Shown here: piece after piece, positions 13,436 to 25,740 of the stretch | How the letters are laid out: each line of letters starts with the position of its first letter | Numbering within the stretch: position 1 is the first letter of the stretch | Assembly (NCBI GenBank): GCA_965153455.1 | Contig: OZ234496.1 | Location: forward strand, 8,331,863 to 8,395,862 | DNA: 64,000 nt | Reading direction: 5' to 3' | Origin: Sphagnum compactum | Taxonomy: Eukaryota; Bryophyta; Sphagnopsida; Sphagnales | Notes under the pieces: model-generated | Database searches by the model: none | What the model was told of the DNA's origin: nothing | The model's input: the letters and a program-made list of their open reading frames with translations, nothing else | Program-made: the position numbers and the translations under genes

Positions 13436-13735
13436 TAATTATTACCTCCTTTTCTACTAATTACCTCCAAGCTTATTATAACTATCTATCTCACTGTTTT
13501 TCTTTAATTAAATTTTCACTCTTTTTTCTTATTCACCAACGTGGATATGAAAAGGTAAATTAACATGTGTCTTTTCAGGTTCATGATATTATATATTAAT
13601 TTATATTAGTTAAATTTGACACTGACATAAATAATGATGAATTATTAAAAATTGTATGAAAACATAAGAAAAAAAATGAAAATTGATCATCATTGGTAGT
13701 GTGTAGCAAAGCAAAGCTCAATTTTACTTTTGCAG
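13436..13735 (+). repeat. Dispersed repeat family A, copy 1
   Basis: This segment aligns in the same orientation with about 31869-32165. Shared landmarks are caccaacgtggatatgaaaa (catgg in copy 2), taacatgtgtcttttca, attaaatttgacact/catcgacata, ataatgatgaattatt and ttggtagtg. The second copy sits inside the gag region of a Copia element, so the family is mobile or was mobile. No terminal repeats or coding frame are visible. Confidence 0.6.
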
Positions 13736-14698
13736 TGGCCTAACAACCCTGGTCTGGTTTTGAAAGTGTATTTAGAGGCGAGGTCCCATTACCACATGCA
13801 ATTTTACCTCCACCAAGGGGCAAGGAGTTTCAAGAGGCCAAATGCCTGCTCCTTGCACCGAAGGAGGAGCGGGAATTCAGGAAACAAAACCAGACCAAGT
13901 TTTTATACTTAGTAATAATTTAATAATATAATAGAGTTATCTGTAAAGTCATGCGATCAGGGAGGGGGCCGAGAACGGTCAGTTTCGACATATTAGGGCA
14001 TCAAACGTGTAACTGGGAATGAAAATTTTACAAAACGAAATAACTGGGACCCAAACTTAGTTTTTGCACCAATTTTGGTGGTAAACTGAGTTTCATCTTG
14101 TCTTTCCTTTTCTCCTGAGCGCCTCTCTCACCGGATAAGGTGCCCTCCAGATATACTTGAAATAGTCTACTGCTTAATTCTTGTAGATCAAGTGTAGGCT
14201 TGTAAATAGTGTGAAAATGGGTTATTTACTTGGACCTGTACACTTTATATAAGTTGTAATGGTCACTATAAAACCCACTTTTTGCAATTTTTTTAGTAAA
14301 TGACAAAAAAGAATAATTATGATTTTTCAAAAATTAATTAAAATTTGAAAATTATAAATTATTATTATTATTATTTCATGATCTACTATGATAATTGTCA
14401 ATATGAGGAGTGAAATTATTCAGATTATAGGCTGGTGATAATTATGATGGTTTTCAACACCTTAACTTCATATTTTCCTGAAATTTCATTTAAATCTTTT
14501 TAAAGTTTATTTGATGACCCTAGGGAAACGTAGTCTCTCTGCCCTTGTACTATCCAATTTTGTGTGTTAAGGGGGGCCGGCCATAAATGAGGCTGAAGAA
14601 ACACCTAATGGCTGGCAAGACCTTATCTAGGCTTGGTGCTCTTTCGAGGGAATCTCCCTTCTCGTTGTCTGATTTGCTTCGCGCGATTGATGAGGGAG

Positions 14699-14905
14699 GT
14701 TTAGGACTTACGCTCGGGATTTGGATTTGGGCAGGTGCCTTTTTCTCAGGGTTTAGAACTAACGCTTGAGATTTGGATTTGAGTGGGTGCTTTTTTCTCG
14801 GAGTTTAGGACCTACACTTGGGATTTGGATTTGGGTGAGTGCCTTGTTCTTGGGGTTTAGGACTTACGCTTTGGATTTGGATTTGGGTGAGTGCCTTTTT
14901 TCCCC
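14699..14905 (+). repeat. Tandem repeat, about 52-base unit, four copies
   Basis: Four imperfect units start near 14699, 14751, 14803 and 14855. Each reads like gtttaggacttacgcttggg followed by atttggatttgggtgagtgc and a short T/C-rich spacer. The unit is G/T-rich on the plus strand. The flanking sequence (about 14570-15000) is also less AT-rich than the surroundings and may be part of the retroelement whose tail lies at 15003-15086. Confidence 0.8.
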
Positions 14906-15002
14906 TGTCAGGTGTTATCTGGGCTTTGGGCGTTAAGTCCTCTCTTTGTCTTTCTACCTTTCCCTTCTGGATTGATGCTTTTTCTTAATTGAACATGCTT
15001 TG

Positions 15003-15086
15003 TTTTTTTGGGGCCCCGATCTTAGATGTAGGTTGACTAATCGTCGCTGGTGTCAGCTGCGAAGCCAGCGTTCAGCTGGCGCACTT
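15003..15086 (-). mobile_element. Poly(A)-tailed retroelement 3' end, copy 1 (LINE-like)
   Basis: On the minus strand this reads as the end of a coding frame (VRQLNAGFAADTSDD, stop at about 15038-15040), then a short 3' UTR (tcaacctacatctaagatcg followed by a GC run), then A7 at 15003-15009. The same coding terminus, UTR and poly(A) occur at 28697-28784 in the opposite orientation, with only a handful of differences. Two of those fall in one stretch: a synonymous TTC/TTT and a Gly/Asp change. A coding end plus poly(A) points to a heavily 5'-truncated non-LTR element or another retroposed transcript. The parent family is not identified. Confidence 0.65.
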
Positions 15087-15739
15087 TGTTTTTTTTTAAA
15101 AATAAATTTTACTAACACTCTATGTTGGATGTGACAAAAACTGGTAAAGGTCCAACTAGGGTCTATGTGGGGCCTGTGCAGGTAGGCCGGTCACCCTAGT
15201 GTTCTTCACAATTGGGAAGGAAACATCATGCAAAACTTGTGCGGAAAAGGGGGTGTATACTTTTTTATCTACCAATAGGGGGGAAAGAAGGAAAATTGTA
15301 AGGAGAAAGTGTCTTCAATCACCAAAGTCCTTTTTTGTTTTCATCCAATCGTTCATCACTAGGAACATGGATATGAGCATGAATAGGCATGTGTGCTACA
15401 TACACAACAAGTCCTCACCAATTTATGGTCTTCTCTTTTATTAGTGTAGTTGTGGTGTCTTGATTGTTATGTCTTTTGTGACTTGTGTTCTCGAGCTTTT
15501 ACTAAGGGTAAGATGCCCTTCACATAGACTAGAAAAAATTTACAGATTCTTTATGCAATACTGAAATCCATTCTCGAGTCACGTGGGTATGAAAATTCAA
15601 AGGAATGTATATCAAACTAGTTCAATTAAGGATATGGTAAACTATCTCCAATATTCATTGCCGATTGTCCTTTGTTGTTCCAAGGCTGATACATGAGTTT
15701 GAGAGGTGAATTTACATAACAAAGGGGTTGGAGTTCATA

Positions 15740-16370
15740 AAAGTATCCTCATTCGTACATTGTAAAAGCATGGTTTGGATGTGAAAACTTGTTGATCTAA
15801 TTTTTTTAAACAGTTTTGGAACAACATATTTGCACAAGTTGCAATGGTTAGCAAAAGCTATTGTAAAGTCTAAATCCCACTATGGATTGACTAGATTGTT
15901 TAATTGGTCCTTACGAGATAGTTTGTCATTATTATTGATTGGCCAAATAATCCAATTGGTTCAAGCCTTGCTTTGCTATTAGTGGTCACCCACTTTTCAA
16001 AGTCTTATTTTTCAAGCTTATGAATGGGGCTTGGGATATGTAAATAAGTGGTAAGAGCATCCTCACCCATGTTGGGTATGTAGGTTTGCATATTTGAAAG
16101 TGGAAAACCATTAATAGCAAAGCAAGTGAATCAATGAGATAATCTAACCAATCAACAACATCAATGAGAGACCATGCCATGAGGACTAATCAAACAATCT
16201 AGCCAATTCACAAAATGATGTGAATTAAATTATGCAGTGGTTTTTGCCAACCCCCCACATCTTATGTGAATATGTTGCACCCAAACCATTTTTTAAAGTC
16301 AAACCGACAAGTTTTTATTGTTTGCATCCGAAACATGATCTTAGAGCGCATGGGTGAGAGCATGGGTGAG
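15740..16370. mobile_element. Large imperfect inverted-repeat (foldback) element
   Basis: The arms at about 15740-16003 and 16079-16370 are reverse complements of each other with moderate divergence. For example, gattgactagattgtttaat pairs with the complement of attaatcaaacaatctagcc-like sequence. Likewise gccttgctttgctattagtg pairs with cattaatagcaaagcaagtg, and the aacttgttg and acaacatatt blocks of the left arm recur inverted in the right arm. The spacer is about 75 bases and includes gagcatcctcacccatg, which resembles the outer arm ends. No coding frame is present, so this fits a foldback or MITE-like non-autonomous DNA transposon. Confidence 0.65.
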
Positions 16371-17414
16371 AATATTTTAATGGATGTGAAAAATGCTTAT
16401 GCAAGCTTAAATAACCAATATAAATGGAGATGTTCTTAGAATTTAAATAATACTAGTTATATACATTGCAATAACGTTTGATTCTTCACAATTTACACAT
16501 AAAGATATAACAACAATGTGTTTTGAATCAAGAAATGTGTGATAAATTGAACACATTACTATTTAGTTCATTAGTTTGAAAGATTGTTTATTTATAAATT
16601 ATGAATGATTTAAAAATTTATTATGAGATATTAAATTGATGTTCAGGCTATCAAAACTAACAAAGTCACACACATGAAAAACATGCACACAAGTAGTTGT
16701 AAGTGAGTACATTTTGTAATGTGAAAAATGAGACTTCAAAAGTCACATTTTAAGAATAAATCTCTAAAGCACACAAAAAAACTAAAACCTTGCTCACATT
16801 AAATCAAATTCCAACATCACAATAAACTTTTTATAATAAATTAATATCCTACTATTTTTTTTTAAAAATTAAAATGAAAAATACTTTCAATTTTAATGAA
16901 TGCTTCACATAGTAAATTCATATTCAATATTCCTTAATATTGACCTCCTCACTACTTAAATCCATACCATTATTTAAAACTATATAATTTTGTTATATTA
17001 TAATACCTAACCTAGTTAGGCATTCATTAATTAATTTTTAAATTCCAAAATGTTCGAAAAAAACATGTTTTCCACATTAAAAATAGCAAAAGGAAGTGCC
17101 AAACTTTGAATCACGATTTCTTGCATTTTCCAAGCCACATAAAACAAAACAAGCAGTCTGTTAATTAAATTTTTAAACATCACTTACAACTAGTAAAAAC
17201 TTGTATATCTTATTTTAGTAAATGTTAATTTTGTGGTTGTGCAACATGTCACAGTTGTATAGTCAATGTAATGGTTCATTTATTATAAAAAAAAGGTTTT
17301 GATGGAAGAAGTCCTCTCTTAATTAACCATCAAACATCACTTATCCTCATCCTTACTTCCGTCACTTATAACCTAAACCATTACTCTTTGAAATACGTTT
17401 GATAAATTACATAT
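16371..17414. other. AT-rich spacer
   Basis: Strongly AT-rich DNA with homopolymer runs. I see no exon-like segment, RNA gene or clear repeat boundary. Confidence 0.5.
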
Positions 17415-17744
17415 TTACTGATCACTTGGTAGTACATAACTACCCACATACATACCTAAGCATGATTCGGTATGCTTTTGAATAATGGCACAAACAAAAA
17501 GACCATTTGAACACCACACGGGATCAAAACTTTCTTGCACCACAACAACAGGATCCTTTTTAGATGCTTCAAGAGTATATCCCATTATGCCAATTGCAGG
17601 CCTGAAAGGAAGGATCATCCTTACCTGAATTGCATCCCAATGCAGAATACAATACTTAGCAACTGTGTCAATCTGATGTTGGCCCACAGGCGTCCCAGCT
17701 TCTACTTTCCAGAGCATCTCCACCAGCAGCACTCCACACTATAA
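17415..17744 (-). other. Unidentified coding-like fragment
   Basis: A 105-codon minus-strand frame (17415-17732) has non-repetitive composition closer to exon than to the AT-rich spacer. It contains an exon-like end, WDAIQ, followed by a GTAAGG donor, and 23 bases later a TCCTTTCAG acceptor-like site followed by PAIGIMGYTLEASKKDP. Those two sites are too close together for an intron. I do not recognise the product. It could be a gene relic, a piece of a transposon, or chance. Confidence 0.2.
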
Positions 17745-17889
17745 TTTGTGTCTGCATGCATGTAATGTGTTCCTTGTCACCAGAATGAAGCAGCACCCAC
17801 CAGAGAACCATCCACTGAATGCTGCTAATGACGCAGTCATGAATTCAGAACCGGAAATGAGTTCATATCTGGTTTCCCCTTGGTCAGCC

Positions 17890-18040
17890 TTTCAGTAAGA
17901 TATAGGTCCTATATGTAGGTAGATAGGTAGGAAAATAGGTGACTACTGCATAAGTAGATGGTCTGTATTTTACTGCCTGCCCACAAACAACAAGCACCGC
18001 AAGCAGGCAGGTAGTAAAAACAGCAACTGAGCTAACCATC
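17890..18040 (+). repeat. Dispersed repeat family C, copy 1 (MITE-like)
   Basis: The sequence contains tgtaggtagataggtaggaa followed by aataggtgacta, then an inner hairpin whose arms are ttttactgcctgcc and ggcaggtagtaaaa. The reverse complement of 62316-62440 has the same order: taggtagataggtaggaa, aataggtaacta, and an inner hairpin built from actacctact and agtaggtagg. Short size, inner inverted repeats and dispersal suggest a MITE. Target duplications could not be defined. Confidence 0.5.
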
Positions 18041-18753
18041 AGGGTTAGCTAGGGGACCTGAACCCAACAGAAAAGTGTTTTCCAGTTCACTTGCTCTCAT
18101 CCTTTTTTGTGCACCAGTGGGTGCTAGTTCACTGGTGCCTGTGTTCCTTCACCTCTCTGTAACATCAACAGACAGTCCACCCAAAGATGAAACAGAGTTA
18201 GTGCCTAAATCCTGGACCGTGAACCTGGACAACGCATGAGGCATGCTTCCACAACTTTCCAGAGATACTTAGTTCCTCCTTTCGAGAAGTCAACACCTTT
18301 CAAGCTCCAAAGCCAGTAAAGAAATTGGTTCTTAAAATAGGCACCGAAAATTAGGTACCACACTTTTCAAGTGGCTCTGATTGACCCCAGTCCTTCAACT
18401 AACATCTCTCACACACTTACAGGGATTTGAAGGATTTTGAACCTGTTGATCAGCCCCATGTCTATGCAACATGGCCCTTCAGCAAAACATATTCGATGAT
18501 CGCATCCACTCCATAAATATTTAACACCAGATTAGCTACAAATTCCTGCCGAGTATCCACAAGATTTTATACAATCATTCAGTGGTAATTTGCCACAAAG
18601 ACTACACAGCTTCAAGGTTAGCCGAACTCTCATTCGCTAAAATCCTAAACTTGCTAGAGAAGATGAGCAGGAACCAGTTCACCTAGCAGCCTTCTTCCGT
18701 TGTAGAACAGCTTCATTTTGTAGATCGCTTCAAAGCCACTGAGCACATAAGCC

Positions 18754-21700
18754 CTAAGCCTCAGCCTTACTCTTTCTCTTCTTTTTTGTTTTGACTGCGT
18801 CAACTGGTGCATCAACTGGAACCTCCACCACTGGCTCAGCCTTCCGCTTTTTAATGGAAGCTTTTAGCTCTGGTGATGCATCTGCAGTTGCTACATCCTC
18901 TGCTGCTACGCTGGCAGATGTCTTCTTTTTCTGCAAGCAACCAACATAATGAGATTACTGCTACATTTCCAAGCAAGCAAAGATAGACTGCGAAATTCTC
19001 CAGTTTAGTGGCCATATAAGTGATTTGAGCAACACGCTAGAATACAAGACTAACCTTCAGCTTTTCTTCTGCTTTGACTCCATCAACTGTCATGGCAATA
19101 GATGTGGTCACTTCAGGCTCAGCTTCTGAAGTTTTATCCTTCTTGTTTTTTTCTTTGACAGTGTAACCCACTTCTGCTGCTTCCACAACTGGCACTTCAT
19201 TCTGCTTCTTCTTCTTCTTGCCCTCCACAGTTTTCGGTTAGGGCTCCCAGAGTTGAGTCTGCATCAGCTTGGTATGTCTGCCTGCCAAAAGATCCATTAA
19301 TCAACATACATACACTGAGAACCTTAGTTGAAACTGCCCTTATGTTGCCCAGGTGCTCATAAGATTTACCCAGGATGCTGGCAATAGCTTCTCACAGAAC
19401 AGAACCAAATGACTTCAGCTAGCCTTATTGTTTGGTAGTTGAATTAGCAGCAGACAAAACACCTGGGTTTTCCTTTTTCCAATCCTTGTCAAACAATTCA
19501 ATGTTAGCCTTGCCATGGGCAGCCCCACTGCTCTTTCCCAACTCTCTCCCTTCAAGCTGCCGCAATCTGGCTTCCACCTGTTTGCAGTGACACCATCAAG
19601 CATGCTAGACACAAAATTGAAACTGTCTACGGAACAACTTAAATATTAATTCCCCCGACATGCTCACCTTTGCCTGACCTTCAATACCCACTATAGGTTC
19701 AGGGTACTCGCCAAGGGCACCTGACCGTATGGATAAAGCAGACTTAGGTGCAAGAGCACGAGCAATTTTGCCCTTGAATTTGGGAGGAGCTTGCCCAACA
19801 AGTGATGCATGATATATAATACCATATTTGAGAGTTGGCTGCTTTGTTTTCAATGCTCTAAACGGTGCCTGTAAGGAACTCAAGTCATTCTCCACATCTA
19901 CACAAAAAGCATCAAATGCTGTAAAACTACAGCTGAAGAACACTCACAAACAGGCAGAAAGGCAATTGCAAAGATATGGCAGAGGTTACTACTGATTGAA
20001 CTACGTACATACCTTTTCTGCACCCAGAATCTGAACAGTGCTTGCAGGATACTTAGCCAAGGTGACAAGACTTCCAGCATGTGCAATGAGGCGGGCACCG
20101 ACAAGCTCTCCAACCACAATTGTCAAATTTGGAGCTATTGCATTCATTCCACTCCACAAATACTCATAAAGCTGGGCATGGTATTCAGATAATGTGATGA
20201 CCTGGTCACACAATGCCTTGATGTTCAACATGTCCTCATTACTCACCTCTGTTCCCATGGAGATAATTTGCTGCTTCCTTCATTTCCAACTCCACCTCCT
20301 CCACCAGAATCTACGCAACAAATTGACTTTCAAAATTTTAGAAAGACAAGAGGTCTAAGCATAAACCCTGAGCCCAGGCAAGGCCAAGAGAAGTCTCAGA
20401 CTTGGGTCTGTAAGAGGCAAGCATAGTCAAAGTTTCATTCCACAACTCAATTTAAGACAATAATATGGTCTGACAAGGGGAGACTTACACCAGAGAAGTC
20501 AAGGTCTCCTGCATTTGTCCTACTACCCATAAGCTTGACAGACTTTGCGTACTGCATATTAACTTGAACATTTTTTGCTAGCTCGGGGAAATGCCAACCA
20601 TACCATTCACAGATTCTCATTGCATATATGTTCAGTTCCTTACCCAAGTCATCAAGAAGCCAATTGCTTGAACAATCATAGTGTCAACCTGCAAGGCAGA
20701 TCAACAGACGTCAATACTGTACCAAAAATGGAGTGTACACTATAAACATATAACCCTTTTCTTAGGGACATTTAAGAACAAACAAGGACTAAAGAATTAC
20801 CTTATCAGGGCTGAATTTGAGCTTGTAGCGGGAAAGGCTGTGAGAAAGACCCAAGCTCATGGGGGCAATGTCTGAGCCTCTGAGCCCCACAATCAGCTCT
20901 GACAACTGGGATCGCAACCAACTCATAACCTCTGATGCAGCTGCATTGTTCAAACAGCTTGTTTCCTGCAACATAAGCATTTGAGCATGAAATCCCCAGA
21001 AAATGAAAAGATTTGCATGCCATCCCATTAACCTTGCTTTAAAACATACAATGACAGTTTGCACACTAGTTAATACCAAAAAAACTCTTCAACCAGGCTG
21101 ACATACCAATTTTTCACTGATTGCCTTCCCAAGTTTCGAGTCAGCAATCACCAAAGTCTTTCCTTGGCATTCAGCTTTCAAAAACTTGCGAAGACCTTTA
21201 GGCAATTTGCCATCCACAATATGATTAACAGCACCGAGTGCATCAGCAGTAGTGACAAACTTGTCAAAGGCCTTGAGCCACTCCATCTGCAGTTCATTCA
21301 ACAAGGTAAAAATAAATAGGTGCCCTAGATAAATACCAGTGTTGCCCAGCTATAAGAATCTGCTACACATAGCCGCCAGTTATCAGCCCGGCTATATGAC
21401 CGCTTGCCCGGTGGGGGTGAAAAAGAATTAGAAAACCAGTTTTTGGTATAGAACCTTGGTTCTCAATTTTTTTTTGAAAATTTCAAAAAATCGGTTTTCT
21501 AATCGCCAGTTCTTTTCTGGTTCTTTCATGAAAAGTGCAGGTAATTCTTTTATGTTTCTGAAATAACTGGAACTGACGGTTCTCTGATTCTGATGTTTTC
21601 TCAAAAAGCCACAACCAACAGTTCTTTGATTTTGAAAAAAAATAAAAGAATTGGGACTCCCAGTCATTTCAAAAATCAAATAACCGCACAACACCCACAA

Positions 21701-22309
21701 ATACCCTAGCCTTTAGTGGCTTCAGTACCTATCTGTTGTAGATGACAAACAAGCACATCTTATGATCTCTGGAGTCCGGAAACGGAGAGAAGTCTAAGTA
21801 CAGAACTGGTTTCAAATTGTTGCTGCAGCTCCAAGAAAAAAAAGACATAAAGTTTTGGGACTCTTACTGACCTTCCGTGCACTGTCAGGTGTCTCGAACT
21901 CTTTCCACAATTCCTGCCACCACCAAAGCGAGATCGATCCCCACTCAAACTCACTCTGCAATGAAATGACTAGGACCAGGGAGTAGTTACGTCTTGCAAA
22001 ACTCAATGACCAGGCTATGTATGATCCATGGAAGAGATTTCAGACAGACAGACAGACCTTGATTTCAGAAGAGAGACAGAGACAGAGCTTTTGCGCTCAG
22101 ATCGGCATTGCTGTTTTTCCGACAATGCATGCATGGCATTATGCCTGTTGAAAAGGAAGGCAGATCTAATATATGATCATAACCCTATTGTCAAGAAAGA
22201 ACATGGGCAATATCATGGCATGAAATCTCACCTCAGCATTCTGGAGTTTTCCTTCCTTCAAAATCTTGAACAGCGCAGACCCCCCCGGTGTCTCAAAGAG
22301 CGCCAACAT
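18754..22309 (-). CDS. NOP58: Nucleolar protein NOP58, with three apparent one-base frameshifts
   Basis: Core protein of box C/D snoRNPs, which guide 2'-O-methylation and processing of rRNA in the nucleolus. Exons: 22232-22309, 21872-21913, 21107-21286, 20801-20965, 20489-20688, 20013-20310, 19668-19868, 19461-19577, 19055-19277 and 18754-18930. It begins [10 protein letters not shown] and keeps [40 protein letters not shown], the Nop-domain run [12 protein letters not shown] and [28 protein letters not shown], and a Lys/Glu-rich tail. The frame breaks at about 20667 (one base missing in a G run, AIG/LLDDL), about 20264 (one extra A, KEAA/ISMG) and about 19229 (one extra A, LTE/TVEG). Undoing these leaves about 559 residues and makes every exon phase fit. 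Exon 8's donor is weak. Assembly error or a decaying copy are both possible; the rest of the protein looks constrained. Confidence 0.85.
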
Positions 22310-24690
22310 GATGATCATCATCATCATCTTAGGCAGCAAAATTGACAACAATATTAATTACGTGAACTATGCTTCTTCTGCGTGTTTGGAATAAAAGCCC
22401 CGACTCACTTCAAGACATGCAGCCACCGAATCTCCGTCACAGTGGGAGAATTTTCTCAAAACAAACCTGAGCTTGAAAACCGATCGAACCTCCTTTCTTC
22501 TCTTGGGATAAAACACCATGCAGCCTCTGCCACTCTCCAATTAATGCAGAGATCTGGCTCCAGAGAAAACCAATCCTCACAAAAAAGACATGTAAGGATT
22601 CTAGAAACCAAAAAGGATTCATTGGAGATTTTTAATTCGAGAAGGAAACAATGAAATTTCATGAAATTTTAGATCCAGAAACAAACACACCACGCGAGAG
22701 AGAGCGAGACAGATAGACAAGAGGGCAGACACACACGGCGCACAAAGACCGAAGCTCCAGGTTTAGAAGCCGGGCGTGGATGAGAAAAAATTGTGGATGA
22801 AATGAATGAATGTCTTCCCCAAAGTCCATGATCTTAATTATTGTTGTTCATGTTTTTTTTGTTATTAATTTTTAATTACTACTCATGTTCCTCTTCACTT
22901 CAACTCCTAATCAATGTTTTTCATGCTCATTCACATGAAAATATTTCATCGTCTTTATACATGCATCATTCATTTTTTTGAATGCATGACATTCGTGTGC
23001 AAAACATTCAAATCCATGAAAAAAACAATTTTCACATAATTTTCATTATCAAATTATAAGATAGAAAATTTTGTAATGTAAATGATCAAAAGAAAGATTG
23101 AGAATCAACTTAACAATTTGACTTCTAATCACTAAAACTCAAAGAAAGAAGGTCAAATGATTTTTGATGGAAGCTTGCAAAATAGCATTGAAAAGATCTT
23201 GTTGAGATCTAACAACTTCATAATTGAAAAATTTTCAATCAACGTTCATATGAAAAAGTTATGAACATGCAAAATCGTAAGATTTATAACTTGAAAATTT
23301 TAAGACGCCCATTTGAAAACCCAAAAAAATGTCACAAATTTTCTAAAAATATGTTACAAGGAGAAGAATGATGATTTTTTCATAAATTTGAGTCAAATAA
23401 ATATAATCAGTTCAAAGCAAATTTGTGAATCAAAGTTAACTTCATTTTCACTAACCACTTATATTGTTTAGCTTATGTAAACAACTAATGTGTGAGATTG
23501 TTTGTTAATTCGTTCGTCACTTCACCCTAATCTCCATCTCAAAATTGTGATACACCACTAATGCATGAATTTTAAAAACAATACCCCCCCACATTCTCTT
23601 TCCTTCTACCTTATTTCCAGTATTGCCATTTGAGAATTCATCTCCCAAACGTTGAAAATATTTTAATGTGCATCATGATGTTCCCACTATGGATCCAATA
23701 GTTGTTGTGTGTGTCTTTCATAACTTATGATTTTTAAAAGGTAATTTATTGTTTTAAAAAATGAACAAAGGACATGGCTACCTATCTCACCTAGGAAAAT
23801 GACTGAAATAGCGATAGAATACAACAATGCAACCAATTCCTTGTTGGTAATTGAACTTGAGACTTTGATATTTGTTGTTATTAGTTGAAATAAAACATTA
23901 AAACTAGGTGAGACTTGAGCCATTTTTATTATTTCCTTTCCATTTCATCTTTCTAATTACATTTCCTACTATAAGGTTATGTCATTAATGCAATAATTAT
24001 TGGTGTTTGCAATTATAATCAACAAATGTTCATGTCCTCCAAATGGAATCAATCTTGGCACAAAATCACCAAATTCATAAGTAAGAAAAAACACACTAAA
24101 GTTCTTTTTTTAGGAAAACTAAAAAATTGCAATGAAAATTGTTATCAACTTTAAAGGTCAATTCTACAATTTACACATTAATTGTTTGAAACAACTAATT
24201 CATTTGTGTTTAGATAGATATGTTGATGTGTGAACCATGGTAGGGCAAACAAGAAAGTGTGGATGTTGTTAGGTGTGGATCTACATAATCCTTGGCGCTA
24301 GGTTCGCCTCATGTTGTTATATCTTGCAAAATAAATAAGCTTTTATACTACGCTACATCTCTTTTCTTGCACAATGTTTGTACAATAAAACACTAACACA
24401 ACGCCTTAAGACCATTTTTTTTTAGTGCAACATCCCTCATTGAAACTCTTAAACCTTTCGAATGGAAAGTAGGAATTTCCTTGAGTGAATTGAAATTCCC
24501 ATTGCTAGGTTGAATTATATATTTTTTTGTGGGTTTAATTTTACATTTTGCTTTCAACCCCTTTTGAAATTGGCACCATTTGTAAGATATGGTCAAATTA
24601 ATATAGAAGAGAGGATGAACTTGTCCAATGGATTTTGTTGCCTTTGTAAGCTCTATGTGTCATGACAACTATCTATGAAGCAAGGTAGTT
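22310..24690. other. NOP58 upstream region, then AT-rich spacer
   Basis: A small tga/atc trinucleotide run sits just upstream of the NOP58 start (22310-22330), in its probable 5' UTR. About 22340-22760 has mixed composition, with many short purine-rich stretches, and probably contains the 5' UTR and promoter. From about 22800 the DNA is AT-rich spacer. A 78-codon minus-strand frame at 23687-23923 has no recognisable domain and is not called. Confidence 0.4.
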
Positions 24691-25740
24691 AGTTAGTTAG
24701 TTAGTTTGTTTGTTTGTTTGTTTGTTTGTTTCCTTGAGAGCTTTCCAAAGAGACCAAGAACGTGATCTGAAGCATCCCAGTTTGGTGGATCTCATCGGCA
24801 TTTTTTTTTTAATATTTTCCTTTTTGAATTTTTTTTGCTTTCAGTTTTTTCTTTCCTGTTTTTTTGCTAGTTTTTTAATACTTTTTTTTGGCATTTCAAT
24901 TTTTTTTTAATATTTTCCTTTTTTCTTCTTCTTTTTTCTTGCTTTTCATATTTTATTTTCAGTAATTTTAAAATTTCTGATTATATATAATTTTTTTCAT
25001 TTAAAATTTTTATTTAAAATTCCATTTAAATTTTTTGTTCTATCTTGTTGGTTTTACATTTCTGTTTTTTTCCGAATTTTTTTGTTGGTTTTCTCAATAT
25101 TGGTTTTTGTGGGGTTTTAAAATTTATGTTTCCTTGGCTTTTTCTTGGATTGTTTTCCCCTTGTTTTTCTTTTTCTCTTATTTTTTATTTTCTATTTTTT
25201 GCTTTTTTTTACTTTTTTTAAATCCTGGTTTTATATTTCTGGTCGTATTTCTCATTTTCATTTTCTGTAATTTAAAAATATATATATTTCTATCTTTTTT
25301 CTTTCTCTTTTTTTTGCTTTTGTTTTTGTTGGTTGTCTTCATATTGATTTTTTTGGAGTTTTAATTTTTTTGTTTTTCTGGATTTTTCCCCCTTGTTTTC
25401 TTGACTTTTTTTTTTCTTTCTATACTTCTTGAAATTTTTGGTTTTATATTTCATGTTCTATTTCTGATTTTCATTTTTTGTACTTTAAAAATTTATTTCT
25501 CTCTTGTTTTTTTCTTGTTTTTTAAAATGATTTTTTACTAAATTTTTGGGTGGTTTTAAACAATAAAATTTCTAGGTTTTTTTTCTTTTTTTCAAGTTTT
25601 GTTGTTTTTCTGATTTTTATTTTCTGTAATTTTTGAAAATCTTATTTATCTCTGTTTTTTCGTGTTGGTTTTCTTTTTTTTTCTTCTTTTGGTTTTCTCA
25701 ATATTGTTTTTGGGGTTTTTAATTTTAATTGTTCTTTTTG
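24690..25740 (+). repeat. Extremely T-rich, strand-asymmetric degenerate repeat tract
   Basis: The tract begins with a ttag/tttg tetranucleotide microsatellite (about 24687-24730) and continues for about 950 bases in which A is scarce on the plus strand. Recurrent sub-motifs are ttggttttctcaatattg (near 25085, 25685 and, variant, 25330), ggttttatatttc (25227, 25440) and ttttcattttctgtaattt with variants (25255, 25468, 25612). This is a degenerate array with units of roughly 140-240 bases. The long hydrophobic open frame at 25035-25364 is a by-product of the T bias. Confidence 0.6.

Noticed and set aside
25035-25364. Open frame encoding a very hydrophobic 109-residue protein
   Set aside because: It is made almost only of Phe, Leu, Ile and Ser codons from the T-rich tract and has no exon features.
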